Made by a program: the position numbers and the translations under genes. The notes under the pieces were generated by a model. It searched no databases. It was not told the origin of the DNA and saw only the letters and a program-made list of their open reading frames with translations. Positions 36,375 through 53,059 of a stretch of DNA of 64,000 nucleotides are shown here, in pieces; positions within the stretch are counted from its first letter, which is position 1; the number at the start of each line of letters is the position of its first letter. Source of the stretch: Coptis chinensis (taxonomy: Eukaryota; Streptophyta; Magnoliopsida; Ranunculales; Ranunculaceae); contig CM027378.1 in assembly GCA_015680905.1 (NCBI GenBank), positions 43,931,001 to 43,995,000 of the forward strand, given 5' to 3'.

Positions 36375-37395
36375 TGAGATGTTTAAGAATTCAGTAGCTA
36401 ACAACACTAGAATTGAAAATAGCGTCTAGTGTTCAAGCGCTAAATTGGCATCATCAACACCTATATTACCACCAAAATCATCCCTGGTTTGGTTCAAAAG
36501 AAACGATCCAAGCAAAGTTCTAGTTATCCGGAATCGCAACAAAAAACAAGCAAAAACACATGGATTTTCGGCTCCACCCACCAGAACGCGTGATATCATT
36601 AGTCATCACCGTGTAAGCGATTGAATTGTAATCTAGATTTTATTCTCCTCAATTTTATTCTTAAAATAGACAGTCAATCTGATCCCCAGATAAAATAAGA
36701 AGGAAAAAAATATGATTACAGAAGATGCATCAATAAACAACTACAACAAGCCCTCCTTTCCCTGCTCTCTTTTGGTTGGTACAGCTACAGCTGGATGTCA
36801 AATCTCTTCAGCAGAATGTTTCTCAGAATACTTTTACTGGAGTAAAAGAGATGAAAGTCTGTCACATTTGACTACTGCCACTACCATGGCATAAAAAGGA
36901 AGCTAGTTTTCATAAAGAAGAAGGTCCTACCCTTGCAACTGGCCTGCAACAAAAAAATAATCAACTTATAAACTGAATGCCTATCATAGATTTCCAAAGA
37001 AAAAAAAAAAATAGGGTTGGAATTCGTATGACATACTATTAACCACAACAGAGTTTGACTTAAAAATATCAATGATTCCATATCATATATTACAGGTCTC
37101 TGTATCCTAATCTAATATGGTCGTGGAATTGGGAGTTTTGAAATAAATCAAATTGGTGCACCATACAATTATACAACCTCTAAAAGATTTCTTACTAGAG
37201 TATAAGGTTGGGAAATAGCATAATCAATAATTCAATATCATCTAGGGAGAATACAGAATTCATTTTCCCATCTTGATAATTGAACTCATAAGTTTAGTCG
37301 AAGGTGGATTTGAACATGTAATTAAATTAATTATTTTACACAAACTTGAACTTATCATAATATTAAGCAACTGAATCTTACCAACTGGTGGAGTC
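36375..37395 (-). other. 3' flank of AACT, no gene recognised
   Basis: Between the Helitron-like end and the AACT stop codon. It presumably contains the AACT 3' untranslated region nearest 37,395. No frame shows a known domain. Confidence 0.5.
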
Positions 37396-42114
<4,719 letters not shown>

Positions 42115-42189
42115 TGAGAAATGATTATTAGATCTGCACATAGGTAAAGGTTTAAAAAAAAATGAGTTAGAAAAAAAATAAAATCCTTA

Positions 42190-42690
42190 GATATATCTTA
42201 TACCTATACACTCTTGGCTCTATTTTTTGGAGCCTTTATAGAGACTCCAACTTTTATAAAACACTTTGCCTGATTATAGGGAAATAGAAGAGAAAATTGG
42301 AAGTTTACGTATACTCAAAAAAAACCCAAACATTATTACCGAAAAAAAAGGAGATCATAGATATATATTATACCTATACCCTCTTGGCTCTATTTTTTGG
42401 AGCCTTCATAGAGACTCCAACTTTTGTAAAACACTTTGCCTAATTACCGGAAGATAGGAGAGAAAATTGAAAGTTTACATATACTCCCAAAAAACACCAA
42501 ACATTATTACCGGAAAAAAAAAAAATGAGATATATATTATAGCTATATCCTCTTGGCTCTATTTTTTGGAGTTTTCATAGACTCTAACTTTTGTAAAACA
42601 CTTTGTCTAATTACGGGAAAATAGGTGAGAAAATTGAAAGTTTACGTATGCTTCCAAAAAAACCAAACTTATTATTGAAAAAAAAAGGAC
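42190..42690. repeat. Three 170-bp tandem repeats upstream of AACT
   Basis: The phrase tacctataccctcttggctc recurs at about 42,200, 42,371 and 42,541 (spacing about 170 bp), each followed by attttttggagcc, acttttgtaaaacactttg and gaaaattgaaagtttac. Copies are roughly 85-90% alike by eye. The nearest copy begins about 75 bp upstream of the AACT start codon, so the array lies in the 5' UTR or core promoter. No other gene intervenes. Confidence 0.88.
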
Positions 42691-42785
42691 ACAAATATTG
42701 GAAAAACGCTATCACATGTTTTTTCTCACGTTTTTTCTTTTCCTCCATTCTAAGCACTCGAATGTAATTAAGAAAATAAAATTAT

Positions 42786-43154
42786 TGTGTTAACCCATTT
42801 CATACCCTTTAATCTTACATGTCTCCACTCCTCTGTTTCATCTCGAAGAGGAGAAATACTCACCATTTTCTCATCAGTTGAACCCACCCCGGGGGATCAA
42901 GCTATGTCGTAGTTCTCTCTCCTGTCTCCTCGTTTCCTCCTTTCTCCCTTCTTTTTTCTTTCTCACTCTTAGCCACCTCCTCCTTTTAGGTCAAAGTCCT
43001 TGGACCTCATGATCTTGGGCCCATCCATTGGGCCCAACACCATACAAGGTCCACTTCTCTCTCCCATTCTCTCTCCTTTCCTTTTTTCTTTAAGTGTTGT
43101 ACTCTTGGGCTCCTTCTACATGTGATCTCAGTGGTCATGAATATAGCTATCACA
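42786..43154 (-). repeat. 3' LTR of the LARD-like element
   Basis: 369-bp LTR. It is pyrimidine-rich in the middle (ctcctctctcc runs), identical in layout to 48,803-49,176. Confidence 0.88.
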
Positions 43155-44259
43155 AATGCCCCCTCTCGGGTCCGTCGATGAAGACAGTGGACTCGAGAAA
43201 ACCTCGACCTGTAACGCCCCAAAACAAACAAATATACCTAAGATACGTGACTTTTTTGGAAAAATTTCGGCAAAACCTCCTCTGTGCTTTCAACATTTCA
43301 TAAACATAATAACCTATCATAACCTGAACATTTAATAAGAATACCTCCAAACCAAATGTAAAACCTCATGCTTTAGTCGTAAACCCAACTACTAAAAGAT
43401 ATATTGATTTGTAGAACCAACTACTTAACCATCTCGACCAATGCCAGTTAAGTCAAAAGAACCAATCCTCGAATAAGAAGAAAAGTATAAATATACAAAC
43501 ATTCCAAAAACCCTAATATACGACTTATACAATGCAACTAATATATATCTCCACATTACCAGAACAACCTCAACAAAACCATCTAACCCTACATATTCCA
43601 AATACACCCAATGCCAGATCACTTGAGTAACAAACTGATATTGACTAACCAAACTAAACAAATAAAGATATCTCTAATCTGGCAACCAGGTAGATGCAAA
43701 TATGACTAGAAATAATGACACACATAGCAATAAATATTCAAGTTATAGTAAAACTTACTCTCATTGCAATTATCGCATCTGCCTATTTGTAAACAAATGA
43801 CATACGTAAAGATCTAATATTAAACATATCACACATATCAAACTAAGCACGCTCTAACATATATATATAATTACGAAATAAAACAACAATCAAACATCAT
43901 AAACAAAAAATTCTACTGGTTGGGTACCAATCTAAGGAAGCCGCCCAGCATAGCCGCTTCCCTTTCATGGATCAAACCATACACAGTTCTTCCATCTCAC
44001 ACTAATACACAAGGATACCAAACTCAAAGAATACTAGGTCCCATGCGTATTAAATCGCCAAGAATAAAATTTAACAATAGTCATGCACACACTAAAACCT
44101 TAGCTATAAAAGCCATAAACAATGAGCTACACTCCTGTACATACCATACGCCCATACCATTAGAATATGAAATAGGATGATTAATACAACTAAATAAACA
44201 AACAATCACCTATACAGCCACCACTCGACTCAAACATTTGGTCGTACCAAACAAATTGA
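43155..44259. other. LARD-like interior, possible nested LTR start
   Basis: At 43,210 the sequence starts TGTAACGCCCCAAAAC and continues with tttcggcaaaacctcc, a phrase frequently seen at the start of Ty3/gypsy chromovirus LTRs. No end or duplication was found, so a nested LTR is only suspected. No coding region is supported. Confidence 0.4.
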
Positions 44260-45535
44260 TTTTTAGTGATTAGCTACATGCATTTTAAAGCCAGATAGCG
44301 CGAAGCATATCCGCGAAAGACTCATCCCCGCACAGTCTTTGGCAGTTTGGGGCAACTCAATTTGCTCCGAAGTTAATTCCGCGAAGGGCTCAATCTCCCG
44401 TTGTCTTTGCGTTGGGGGCAGCTCAGTCCCCCCCGACTGTCTTTGTGGTTGGGGCCAGCTCAGTTTGCCCCCAAGTTGAATTCGGGCCTCAACGTCCGCG
44501 AAGGGCTCATCCCCCTCCACTGTCTTTCTGGTTAGAGATAGCTCAATTTGCCTCCAAGTTGATTCCACGAAGGGCTCATCCCACCCCCCCTGTCTCTGTG
44601 TTGGTAGTAGCTCAGTTTGCAACCAAATTGAATTCGGACCTCATTGTCCGCGAAGGGCTCATCCCCCCGCTGTCTCTGCACTGGGGCCAGCTCAGTTTGC
44701 CCCTAAGTTGAATTCGGACCTCATCGTCCGTGAAGGGCTCATCCCCTGCTGTCTCTATGTTGGTGGCAACTCAGTTTGCCACCAAGTTGAATTCGGACCT
44801 CATCGTCTGCGAATGGCTCATCCCCTGTTGTCTCTGCGTTGGGGGCAGCTCAATTTGCCCTCAAGTTGAATTCGGACCTCATCATCCGCGGCGGCTCATC
44901 CCCTCATCTGCCTCTGTTGGGGGCGGCTCGGTTTACCACCAAGTTGAATTCGACCTCATCGTCCACGAAGGGCTCATCCCCCCACTGTCTCTGTGTTGGG
45001 GGCAGCTCAGTTTGCCCCTAAGTTGAATTCGGACCTCATCGTCCTCATCGTCCCCGAAGGGCTCATCCCCCCGATGTCTCTGTGTTGGTGGCAGCTCAGT
45101 TTGTCACCAAGTTGAATTCGGACCTCATCGTCCATGGCGGCTCATCCCCCCGTCTCTCGTTAGAGGCGCCTCATTTGCCCCAAGTTGAATTTGGATCTCA
45201 TCGTCTGCGAAGGGCTCATTCCCCCGCTATCTCTGTGTTGGTGGCAACTCAATTTGCCACCAAATTGAATTCAGACCTCATCGTCTGCGAAGGGCTCATC
45301 CCCCCATTGTCTCTGTGTTGGGGACAGCTCAGTTTGCCCCCAAATTGAATTCGGACCTCATCGTCCGTGAATGGCTCATCCCCTTCGCTGTCTTTGTGTT
45401 GGGGGCAGCTCAGTTTGCCCCCAAGTTGATTCCACGAAGGGCTCATCCCCCCGCGGTCATTGGCAGTTGGGGGCAACTCAATTTGCTCCCAAGTTGATTT
45501 CGTGAAGGGCTCATGCCCCCCGCGGTCTTTGCGTG
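44260..45535. repeat. About 80-bp GC-rich minisatellite, about 15 copies
   Basis: The unit is built from gaagggctcatccccc, ctgtctctgtgttgggggca, gctcagtttgcccccaagtt and gaattcggacctcatcgtcc. The phrase gggctcatc returns every 70-88 bp between 44,315 and 45,510. It is GC-rich within an AT-rich element. The repetitive frames on both strands are by-products of the repeat. Confidence 0.92.
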
Positions 45536-46300
45536 CTAGAACAACGTTGTGGCATTATCTTCTGAAATACAATACTGGAAATTTGCCACTTGAAAATTCA
45601 TCTAGCACTACTACCACAAATGTTAGAAAGGCATGACAAGAAAATGTGTTAAGGGACTAATATAGTTTGAATGCTAGAGGCACATGGTATCATCTTAGGT
45701 AATGTGTTAAGCAAATGAAATCATGATACTCAAGCTTGACATGCTCTTAGGATATTGAAAAGGGTTAGTGCCCATACCTTGTCCCAAAAGCGGAAGTGCT
45801 AATCTCGAAAGGGACGCAAGATTCACCTTGTATCGATGAAACAAACATTAAATTATAAAGTTCTTCTTACGCCGGCACCGAAAGGCCAATTGGTGGCTCG
45901 TAGCCGCGGATCTTCGGATGGAACTATTGACAGCTGTGGTGTTACATTCTGTTTGATAGTGCAAAGCATATCCAATTGCCCCAAGTTCTATCTTTACATG
46001 TGGGTCTGCGGATGGCTCCTCCCATCCACCCTCATTCGTATATGCAAGCTCAGCTAAACCTTGTACTAAGTTCTCTTTATTTGGAAAATACCACTGACAC
46101 TGAATAATCGGCACCACAGAGAACAATCTTTAATTAAACATATTTGAACACCATTAATATACTAACCTTAAACTTACTCTTGTCCGATGATTGGACTCAA
46201 TAGACAAGGCCTGCTTGTGCTTCCTATTCGGTTATGGTGATAGAATAAAAGTAAATACCCTGTTTCTCAATCTTCTTAGAACAAGATTGTCCGCGCTAAA
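45536..46300. other. LARD-like interior, no gene recognised
   Basis: Unique-looking DNA between the minisatellite and a probable nested LTR. No domain was recognised in any frame. Confidence 0.45.
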
Positions 46301-46309
46301 GTGGATGAA

Positions 46310-47565
46310 CATAATAGGGTTATATACTAAAAGCATTACTTTTGTATTAACTCTAATTCTTTATATTTTGAATGAGAATCATATGGGCAAATGTTATGCA
46401 TATTATATATGTTATTAGTTATATGCATATGTCTAATACTTTATGTTGTAGATGATATGGTGTGAAGATCATATCATCAGTACCTTATAAAGTATAAGTA
46501 ATTATTCACAACCCAGATGGATTTGAACAAACCATTGGTACGGTTGTAGTATAATCTGGTATTAATCTATCTTGACTATAGGATTACACTAGTACACTTT
46601 GTATGTATTAAACAAGACCAAGTGAGGTTGTTTCTCTTTATACTTACTATATAAGAGAACAAACGCCTCTGTTATTATGGATGTTTGTCCTCTTAATCCG
46701 GATATAATAACGCACTTACGCAAATCGTATATTGCTTTAAATCATCAATGAGTGAGATTCATTTGTGAATCAACAAACTCGATGGATTGAGTAATGACAT
46801 TGTATGTAAGGTGTGCTGTTGATTATAGAAGAAATCCGTGTCCCGCAAGAAGTCGGGCTGATGATGTCCCTTTGAGGAGCTCATAAGGATTGTCATGTAA
46901 ATCCTGCAGGTAGATTTGATCCGACATGACAATGAGATTGAGTGGTACTATTCAAGGACATAAAAAGTTGATTGATGTTGTTGTCAGTAACTTGACTTAA
47001 TCAACGGACATTCGATATCTTAAACACGGAGAGATCAACGAGCATATAATATGGAGCCCATAAACACTGACACGTAATTTGGGATTAGGACGGTAGTACA
47101 ACAATGACCTTTAGTGGAATAAGTCATTTGTTGACGGACTTGGGCCGTGTGTTCTAGGCGAACATGGGAAGCCCAAGCCCGTCAGGAGGCCTAACCCTAA
47201 TTTCTCCTCATGGTCCCTGTTGTAGCCTATAAATAGAAACCTTTCTTCTTGGCCGAAATTCACTATTCTCTGGATTGAAAAGAGAGGCAAGAAAAGATAG
47301 ATCTAAAATCGGTTCTAGCTTTTGTGAGAAAGAAGGGAATTGGTAGATCGTTGCCCACATAACGTCCAATCTATTGAAAGGAATACAACAGAAGATCAAG
47401 AGGTTGATTCGGATTTCATAGCTATTGGATTCTCAGAGTTATCTCAATCGGATTTACAGGTATGTTTTCCAATCCAAAATCGTGAGAACCATTAATTCCG
47501 CTGCGCGTGGTTTTCACAGTTTGTAGAAATATTCATTCTAAAATAATAGTTCCTACAGAACAATC
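46310..47565 (+). repeat. Probable solo LTR (Ty1/copia-like) nested in the LARD-like element
   Basis: About 1.2 kb of non-coding DNA has the layout of an LTR. It starts near ggttatatactaaaagc, has a TATAAATAG box at about 47,229 followed by a transcribed-looking leader, and ends near cagtttgtagaaatattc...gttcctaca. The text (gggcttgggcc, agcccaagcccgtcagg just before the TATA box) is typical of plant copia LTRs. A target duplication was not found, so ends are approximate. Confidence 0.4.
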
Positions 47566-48802
47566 ACCGTAGCATTCAGTGATTCCTCCAACACCAATCA
47601 CTAGAAGAGTTAAGACTAGAAAATTCTAACATTTGAGACTGATAAATAACATAGACCTTGAGCACACTTGTAAGTTAACTAATTCAAAGATATACAAGAT
47701 TAATAACTTGAAAACAACCTCAAGTATCCTAAACAAGGCAAACTGTCCTACTCCACACTATCCACACCCAAAAAGTAATAAATGTGACTATAGCTAAATA
47801 ACCTTGCCATTATTGACAAAGGTGCTGCATACCTGACGATATAATGGAGGAATGTAGTAAATTACCATAAGAAATTCCTAACCTGGCTATCAAATGCGAA
47901 GAAGGATACTGCTTGTTTATATGAGTACAAAGTCCTAAGCTGCAGTGATAAAGTATCAATTGCTGCCTGACCTTTCGCTTCTTGTTGCATTCCCAGAGTT
48001 GTTTTTCTCTTTCGCGTCATCTATCAATCACCTACAATGAAACTCTGAAGAGCACCTTACAACCTTCAAGCAAGGATTCCTGCATCAAACACACAACACC
48101 AGGACAGTGAAATGTAAGGCCGATATTCTCAAATCTCATTTCAATGAAAGCAACTTCATTTTCTATCTCCATCTCTTCTACGTATCCATGCTGCAGTACA
48201 ACATCTGTGTCATATACTACTAAAGATGTTACCCTTTCAATTCTGTCATTTCCGTTTCTCTGTCGACGACGGTATACCGTGCCGCTGCAACTTCAATCCA
48301 GGCTCCATTTCGCTACCCCTACCACCTCATTATGTAGATTCGCTGAGACCACTTAAACAGTATCTTGTGCCATTGTTAAGAAAATAATTTGATTCAACAA
48401 CAAAAGTAACAACCGTTCTCAATCAACCCCAAACAGATACCACTTCTTCTTCACAAAAAATACAACTCTAAGTGAGGTTATAAGGATTTATTTTTCCCAT
48501 GTTATGATAGAGAAGAAGAAACAATAACTTACAGTTAGGAAAGCAAGTGCTTTTCATCTTCTTCGTATTTTGCTGGAACTATTTTCTGGTAGTGAAGTGT
48601 TTCGAGGAGAGGAAGAACAAAAGATGGAAAGGGCAATCTGTTTCGGTGTTACTGAAGTTTGAGGAATGGGATCATCAGCGGAATAGGAAAAATAGATCTC
48701 TTTGTAGCTGGTCATCAACAGGTCATATAGTGTTCCACCTAGTCTCTCTTTTCGTTCGTCTTAGAATGTGAAGGAAAGATCATAATCGACAGGCGGCGTC
48801 AT
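47566..48802. other. LARD-like leader region
   Basis: The 5' part of the minus-strand LARD-like element. The last 20 bases before the LTR hold the primer-site-like motif (minus strand TGACGCCGCCTGTCG at about 48,800-48,786). An open frame with transit-peptide-like composition is at 48,144-48,356; nothing else is recognised. Confidence 0.45.
48144..48356 (+). CDS. Short open frame, transit-peptide-like, unrecognised
   Basis: Seventy residues starting MKATSFSISISSTYPCCSTT. It is rich in Ser/Thr, with Arg (LCRRRYTV) and no acidic residue until Asp at about position 28, the composition of a chloroplast transit peptide. No downstream mature domain follows, and it lies inside a non-autonomous LTR element. 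It could be a captured first exon of a host plastid gene, or chance. No function is claimed. Confidence 0.2.
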   Translation: MKATSFSISISSTYPCCSTTSVSYTTKDVTLSILSFPFLCRRRYTVPLQLQSRLHFATPTTSLCRFAETT

Positions 48803-49176
48803 TGTGTTAACCCATTTCATACCCTTTAATCTTACATGTCTCCACTCCTCTGTTTCATCTCGAAAAGGAGAAATACTCACCATTTTCTCATCAGTAGAAC
48901 CCATCTGGGTTGCCTACGTACGCCTGGGGGATCAAGATGTGCCGTAGTTCTCTCTCCTGTCTCCTCGCTTCCTCCTTTCTCCCTTCTTTTTTCTTTCTCA
49001 CTCTTAGCCACCTCCTCCTTTTAGGTCAAAGTCCTTGGACCTCATGATCTTGGGCCCAATATCATACAAGGTCCACTTCTCTCTCCCATTCTCTCTCCTT
49101 TCTTTTTTTCTTTAAGTGTTGTACTCTTGGGCTCCTTCTACATGAGATCTCAGTGGTCATGAATATGGCTATCACA
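48803..49176 (-). repeat. 5' LTR of the LARD-like element
   Basis: 374-bp partner of 42,786-43,154. It carries about 22 bp (gttgcctacgtacg region) that the other copy lacks, and lacks 13 bp found there. Confidence 0.88.
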
Positions 49177-51172
49177 ATTATACCTACATATTCAAATGTA
49201 ACTCAAGCAAGGCATCTATAAGTGGTTGTAAGTACACGTCTATTTCATCCCCCAGTTGCTTATCCCCTGGTATTAATAATGCCAACATCATGTATTCCTT
49301 TTTCATGCATAACCACGGTGGTAAGTTGTATATCCCTAGCATTACTGGCCAAATACTATACTTAGAACTTAGACCACGGTAAGGATTCATTCCATCAGTA
49401 GCCAAAGCAAGTCTAAGATTTCGGGGATCATTTGAGAAAGAAGGCCACTTTTTATTGATTTTGTCCCACGCAAAGGAATCCACCGGATGGCGCATGTAGC
49501 CATCTTTACTTTTATTATTAAAATGCTACCTCAAAAGTTCAGCCTTCTCAACTGACCCAAACATCCTCTTAAACCTTGGAATTATAGGAAAGTACCTCAA
49601 CACCTTTTCCGGAACTTTCTTATAAACCTTATCAGTCCTGTCATCTACTTTCCATCGAGAAGAACCACATTTTGGACATGTACTTGCAAGCTCTAGATCA
49701 CCCCTGAAAAGAACACAATCATTCACACAAGCATGGATTTTCCTCTCCTCTAAATCAAACTCCTTTAGTAGAATTTTCACCGAATATAGAGAATCTGGTA
49801 GTGTATGGTTATTTGGAAGCATTTCACACAATATGTCCAATAGCCTATTAAAACTCTTGTTAGACCAGCCATTGATAGCTTTAAGTTTGTATAAAATCAC
49901 TGTTGCTGATAATCTCGTGTACGTTGTACAACCAAGATATAAAGGTGATTCAACATTTTCCATGTAATTTGTAAACTCGTCATTGGTTCGATCATCATCA
50001 ATTACTGATTTCCTCTCATTCTCCATATAAGCAGTCTACACAAGTTATATGTTTCTGACATTTCAAAATTTGGTATGACTTTATTTGGTTTCTCCCCATG
50101 ACAGACGAAAGTATCATATGTCATATCCATCCCTTTAATTATCAGGTGATCCCATACAGTTTCACAACTCTAACGCCTCAGGTTCTTACACTGTTTGCAA
50201 GGGCATAATATATTATCTAGGTCCTCTCCAGTTTTCAAAGCATTCCCCCTAGCAAACAATATAAACTCTCGAACCCCAGCTTTATACAAGTAACAAACAG
50301 GAATCAACAACCTAACTACTTAAGAAGTGAGAAGGTACTGACGCAAGGTGTTGTTTTACCTGTCATATGACATCCACTCTTTGTCCATCTTCTCATGTCA
50401 CTCTCTCTCTCTCTCTATTCAATTTTCAAAGTCAAACAAACAAAAGTTCGAAGTCCAAACAACTAACAATTCTACCAATGTCAATGAATCCATGCAATAC
50501 TAAGCATATAGTTAAACTGTTTCAAACATACTCTCACTACTCTTGTTTGAACTAGCAATATTAGTATCAAAATAACCAAATGAAATCAATAATGAAATAA
50601 ACTAGAAATTGAAATAACTTAAATAAAATGAGTTCAAACTCCAATAACTCAATCGAACATCAATGAAATGAAATAAATATGAAATATGTATGTTACCTAC
50701 ACAGCAGAAAATCAATCAGCACGAACAGCGCGAATTCTCCTCGAATTTAATGAAGAAACAGATCGATCTGCCTCGAAATTCAATTTGATCTACATAAAAA
50801 CGTAAGAAATTAGTAATTATCACCATTGAAATCCCTAATTATCAATTTATTACCATTGAAATCCCAAATGATCAAATCTGAAATCCCAAATTTTCACTCG
50901 CCTCGTTTTCGCTTGGTTTTCTCTCTCCTGTTTTTTTGAGGCAAAATAGAAATGGGTTTTCTCGATTTTATGTGAGGAGCATAGAGTTATTTCTATATTT
51001 TTTGGTCCCAAGAGTTTGGAAACCCGGGGAGTGATTTGTGCTTGTGATTTCTTTCTATTTTTTTTTATTTGGTAAGAATTGAAATATTGGGCAGGTTAAG
51101 TGCGCTTCTGTTTTAATTGCGAGCAGGTAGGCTATCTTGTTGTCGGTATTGTTGCTATTTTTTGTTGTAGTG
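49177..51172 (-). mobile_element. CACTA (En/Spm-like) transposon, 5' part with TNP2-like transposase
   Basis: The minus-strand start at 51,172 reads CACTACAACAAAAAATAG, a CACTA terminus. About 870 bp inside lies a transposase-associated domain, then the TNP2 (Transposase_21) region. The element is cut on the left next to the LARD-like insertion at 49,177, and its other end is not in the window. It landed inside exon 2 of the P450 pseudogene, next to its GYNIPAKTRVL motif. Confidence 0.85.
49184..50310 (-). pseudogene. TNP2-like CACTA transposase fragment (Transpos_assoc + Transposase_21)
   Basis: Minus strand order: FILFARGNALKTGEDLDNIL then CPCKQCKN (about 50,290-50,190, the transposase-associated zinc domain) and HGEKPNKVIPNFEMS. 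Next come a zinc-ribbon-like CPKCGSSRWK (about 49,680-49,650) and the TNP2 block DPRNLRLALATDGMNPYRGL, YNLPPWLCMKKEYMMLALLI and DVYLQPLIDALLEL (49,425-49,210). A stop near 50,170 lies within the associated domain, and a frame break near 49,500-49,525 separates the last two parts. The catalytic C-terminal half is missing. It would have bound CACTA ends in the nucleus; it is now non-functional. Confidence 0.85.
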
Positions 51173-51460
51173 AGTACTCTTGTTTTAGCAGGAATATTAT
51201 AGCCTTATAGCTCGACCACTTTCTGTAGTCTCCCTGGGGCCGGATAAAATAACAGAAGGATGCAACCTTGGAGCCTCTTTGACGACGCAATTTAAGTAGC
51301 TCATTTGATTGATATCATTTTCATCCACTGTAGACTTTGTTCCAACTACACGTCGTACCTCTTCTTGTAATTTCTTCATCACAATTGGATGATTCATAAG
51401 TTCTGCCATCGTCGATTCCACAGCAGTGTACATTGTATTCGTACCAGCAACAAACATGTC
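51173..51460 (-). pseudogene. Cytochrome P450 (CYP71-like) pseudogene, exon 2 fragment
   Basis: Minus strand exon following a 601-bp intron (acceptor AG at 51,462-51,461). It begins DMFVAGTNTMYTAVESTMAE, the I-helix oxygen-binding region, and continues to KEAPRLHP, where Glu and Arg of the ExxR motif are kept. A frameshift near 51,220 shifts the reading after RETTES; GYNIPAKTRVL is still readable in another frame. The CACTA element ends the exon at 51,172, so the PERF and heme-cysteine regions are absent and were not found elsewhere in the window. P450s of this clan are ER-bound monooxygenases of specialised metabolism; the substrate cannot be inferred. Confidence 0.85.
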
Positions 51461-52061
51461 CTGCAAAAAGCAATAATAATGTAGAGTTTAGTATCAATCC
51501 TCCTCAGTTAAAGTTTTCATAGCCTTGGTATACGTTCTCAATATACAAAAATGTCATGAAGTAACGAAAAGATAGAAAAAAAAAAACCCTGAAACCGCAA
51601 GTTTCACCAAACGCAAAACTACAGTTTGTAGGGGTTCTTTATAGATCGAATTGTTGTTCAAGAAGATGCAAATTAAAGCTTATAGAGGAGTAAAGAATCC
51701 ACCATGGTACATTGGTTCTGCCTTGGCTATCAATACTAGGCATTCTCAATCTGTTTTTGGATATTTCTTTTGTTCGTGGTTATAGGGAAAAAAACACACA
51801 GAGCTGCTGATTACTTACTACGCTAGTGATCAAGACTGGGCGAGTATTTTGTACCAGCATTTATGCACTATTGTAAAAGAGGACAAAGAAGGCCAAATTT
51901 ACTTCAAAATCTAATGCGGGGTGGCGTATGCCTAAACCGTACTCTTAACTCTGTTAAAGACTAATACAGGACTACAGGAGGTCAAGTGTGTATATTTATG
52001 TTTCCTTTCAAGCAATTTAAAGAAAGCAGCTAGATTAATTAATAGTTTTCAAGACATAGCG

Positions 52062-52227
52062 ATACTTCACCAGTATAATTGTTCTGAGGTTTGCCCTTGT
52101 CAGTTCAACTCGTAGTGTGGGATCCTTATGATAATTAAGCACAAGGTCCTTTCGATCATCAGGTTTTCTAGATACCAAATGGTCTTCGATCACTTCGTCT
52201 AAGAACTCATGTATTTCTTTTAAACAC
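52062..52227 (-). pseudogene. CYP71-like pseudogene, 3' part of exon 1
   Basis: Minus strand CLKEIHEFLDEVIEDHLVSR...KDLVLNYHKDP...NLRTIIL, ending in a GT donor (52,061-52,060). It is the normal end of exon 1 in CYP71-clan genes and feeds the exon at 51,460. It was separated from the rest of exon 1 by a 2.85-kb LTR element whose AACAC duplication reads 52,223-52,227. Confidence 0.85.
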
Positions 52228-52655
52228 TGTAGAGGTACATTTTAGTCACGACCTTACAATCTCGGAGAATATGGTTTGTATAAGATGTTTAACTGAACTT
52301 AGGTCGGTGTTCTGAGCTGCCTATGTATCCAGTTCTCTAATGAACTGGAATCAAATCAGACGTAGTTCATCTTGAGTGATTAAGTTGGAGATGGAGAGAA
52401 TGTCAGCCTCCTCTTGAGAATGGAGAAGACGCCTCCTTTTATAGGCATAAATCCCCCTTTTGCGCTATCTTGATGATTGCTTTTACTCCTTCCGTTACGA
52501 AGTAATGATCTATCATTAATGATGCTGTTGACTAGCTTACAGCGGTTACGTTTCCTAGGTCATTTGGATGACCTGACCTTAGGTCATATGCACGACCTGC
52601 TTGTAGTCTAGACACGTGGTCTGCCACGAGTGGTTGAGAGTGGAGGGTACTGACA
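52228..52655 (-). repeat. 3' LTR of small LTR element
   Basis: 428 bp, minus strand TGTCAGTACCC...CTCTACA. Confidence 0.88.
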
Positions 52656-53059
52656 TAGCCCCCTTTCTTTATATCACTGTTTGTAAAATAGTGGTGTAAA
52701 GAAAGATAATAAAGGAGACCGCGTGTCTTACTTGGTTGACAATGGATATTGCTGCGAATTGAATTTTCTGTGTTTGTAGGCTGGATGTCGTTTGTTGCAT
52801 AGAGCTTTGTTGGGGGTTAATGTAGTAGGTCCTACGTCGTAGTGTGTAGATCGTAGCTCGTAGATTGGATTTAACTGATAATTAGCCTTTGAGTAGTAAT
52901 TACAATTGAATCAAGCTTAACCCTATCAGATGCTTTAAGTTGATTTGTGGTCCTTTTGGGGATACCGTGGATTAGATTTGATTGGTAATTAGCCTTTAAG
53001 TGGTAATTACAGTTAAATCAAGCTTAACCCTGGCGTTGGTTTTAAGTTGATTTGTACGC

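Larger units (their letters stand above)
42786..49176 (-). mobile_element. Non-autonomous LTR element (LARD-like), TSD ATTAT
   Basis: Direct repeats at 42,786-43,154 and 48,803-49,176 (TGTGTTAACC...TATCACA) are flanked by a perfect 5-bp duplication ATTAT (42,781-42,785; 49,177-49,181). Minus orientation is inferred. A primer-site-like TGACGCCGCCTGTCG follows the right LTR, and a purine tract GAGAGGGGGCATT precedes the left one. The interior has no gag or pol. It holds an 80-bp minisatellite, a probable nested LTR and unassigned DNA. LTRs differ at about 3% of sites plus two indels, suggesting an insertion of the order of a million or so years ago. Confidence 0.85.

Noticed and set aside
44412-45497. 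Several repetitive open frames on both strands
   Set aside because: They follow the 80-bp minisatellite and show no domain; their repeated peptides change frame with unit length.
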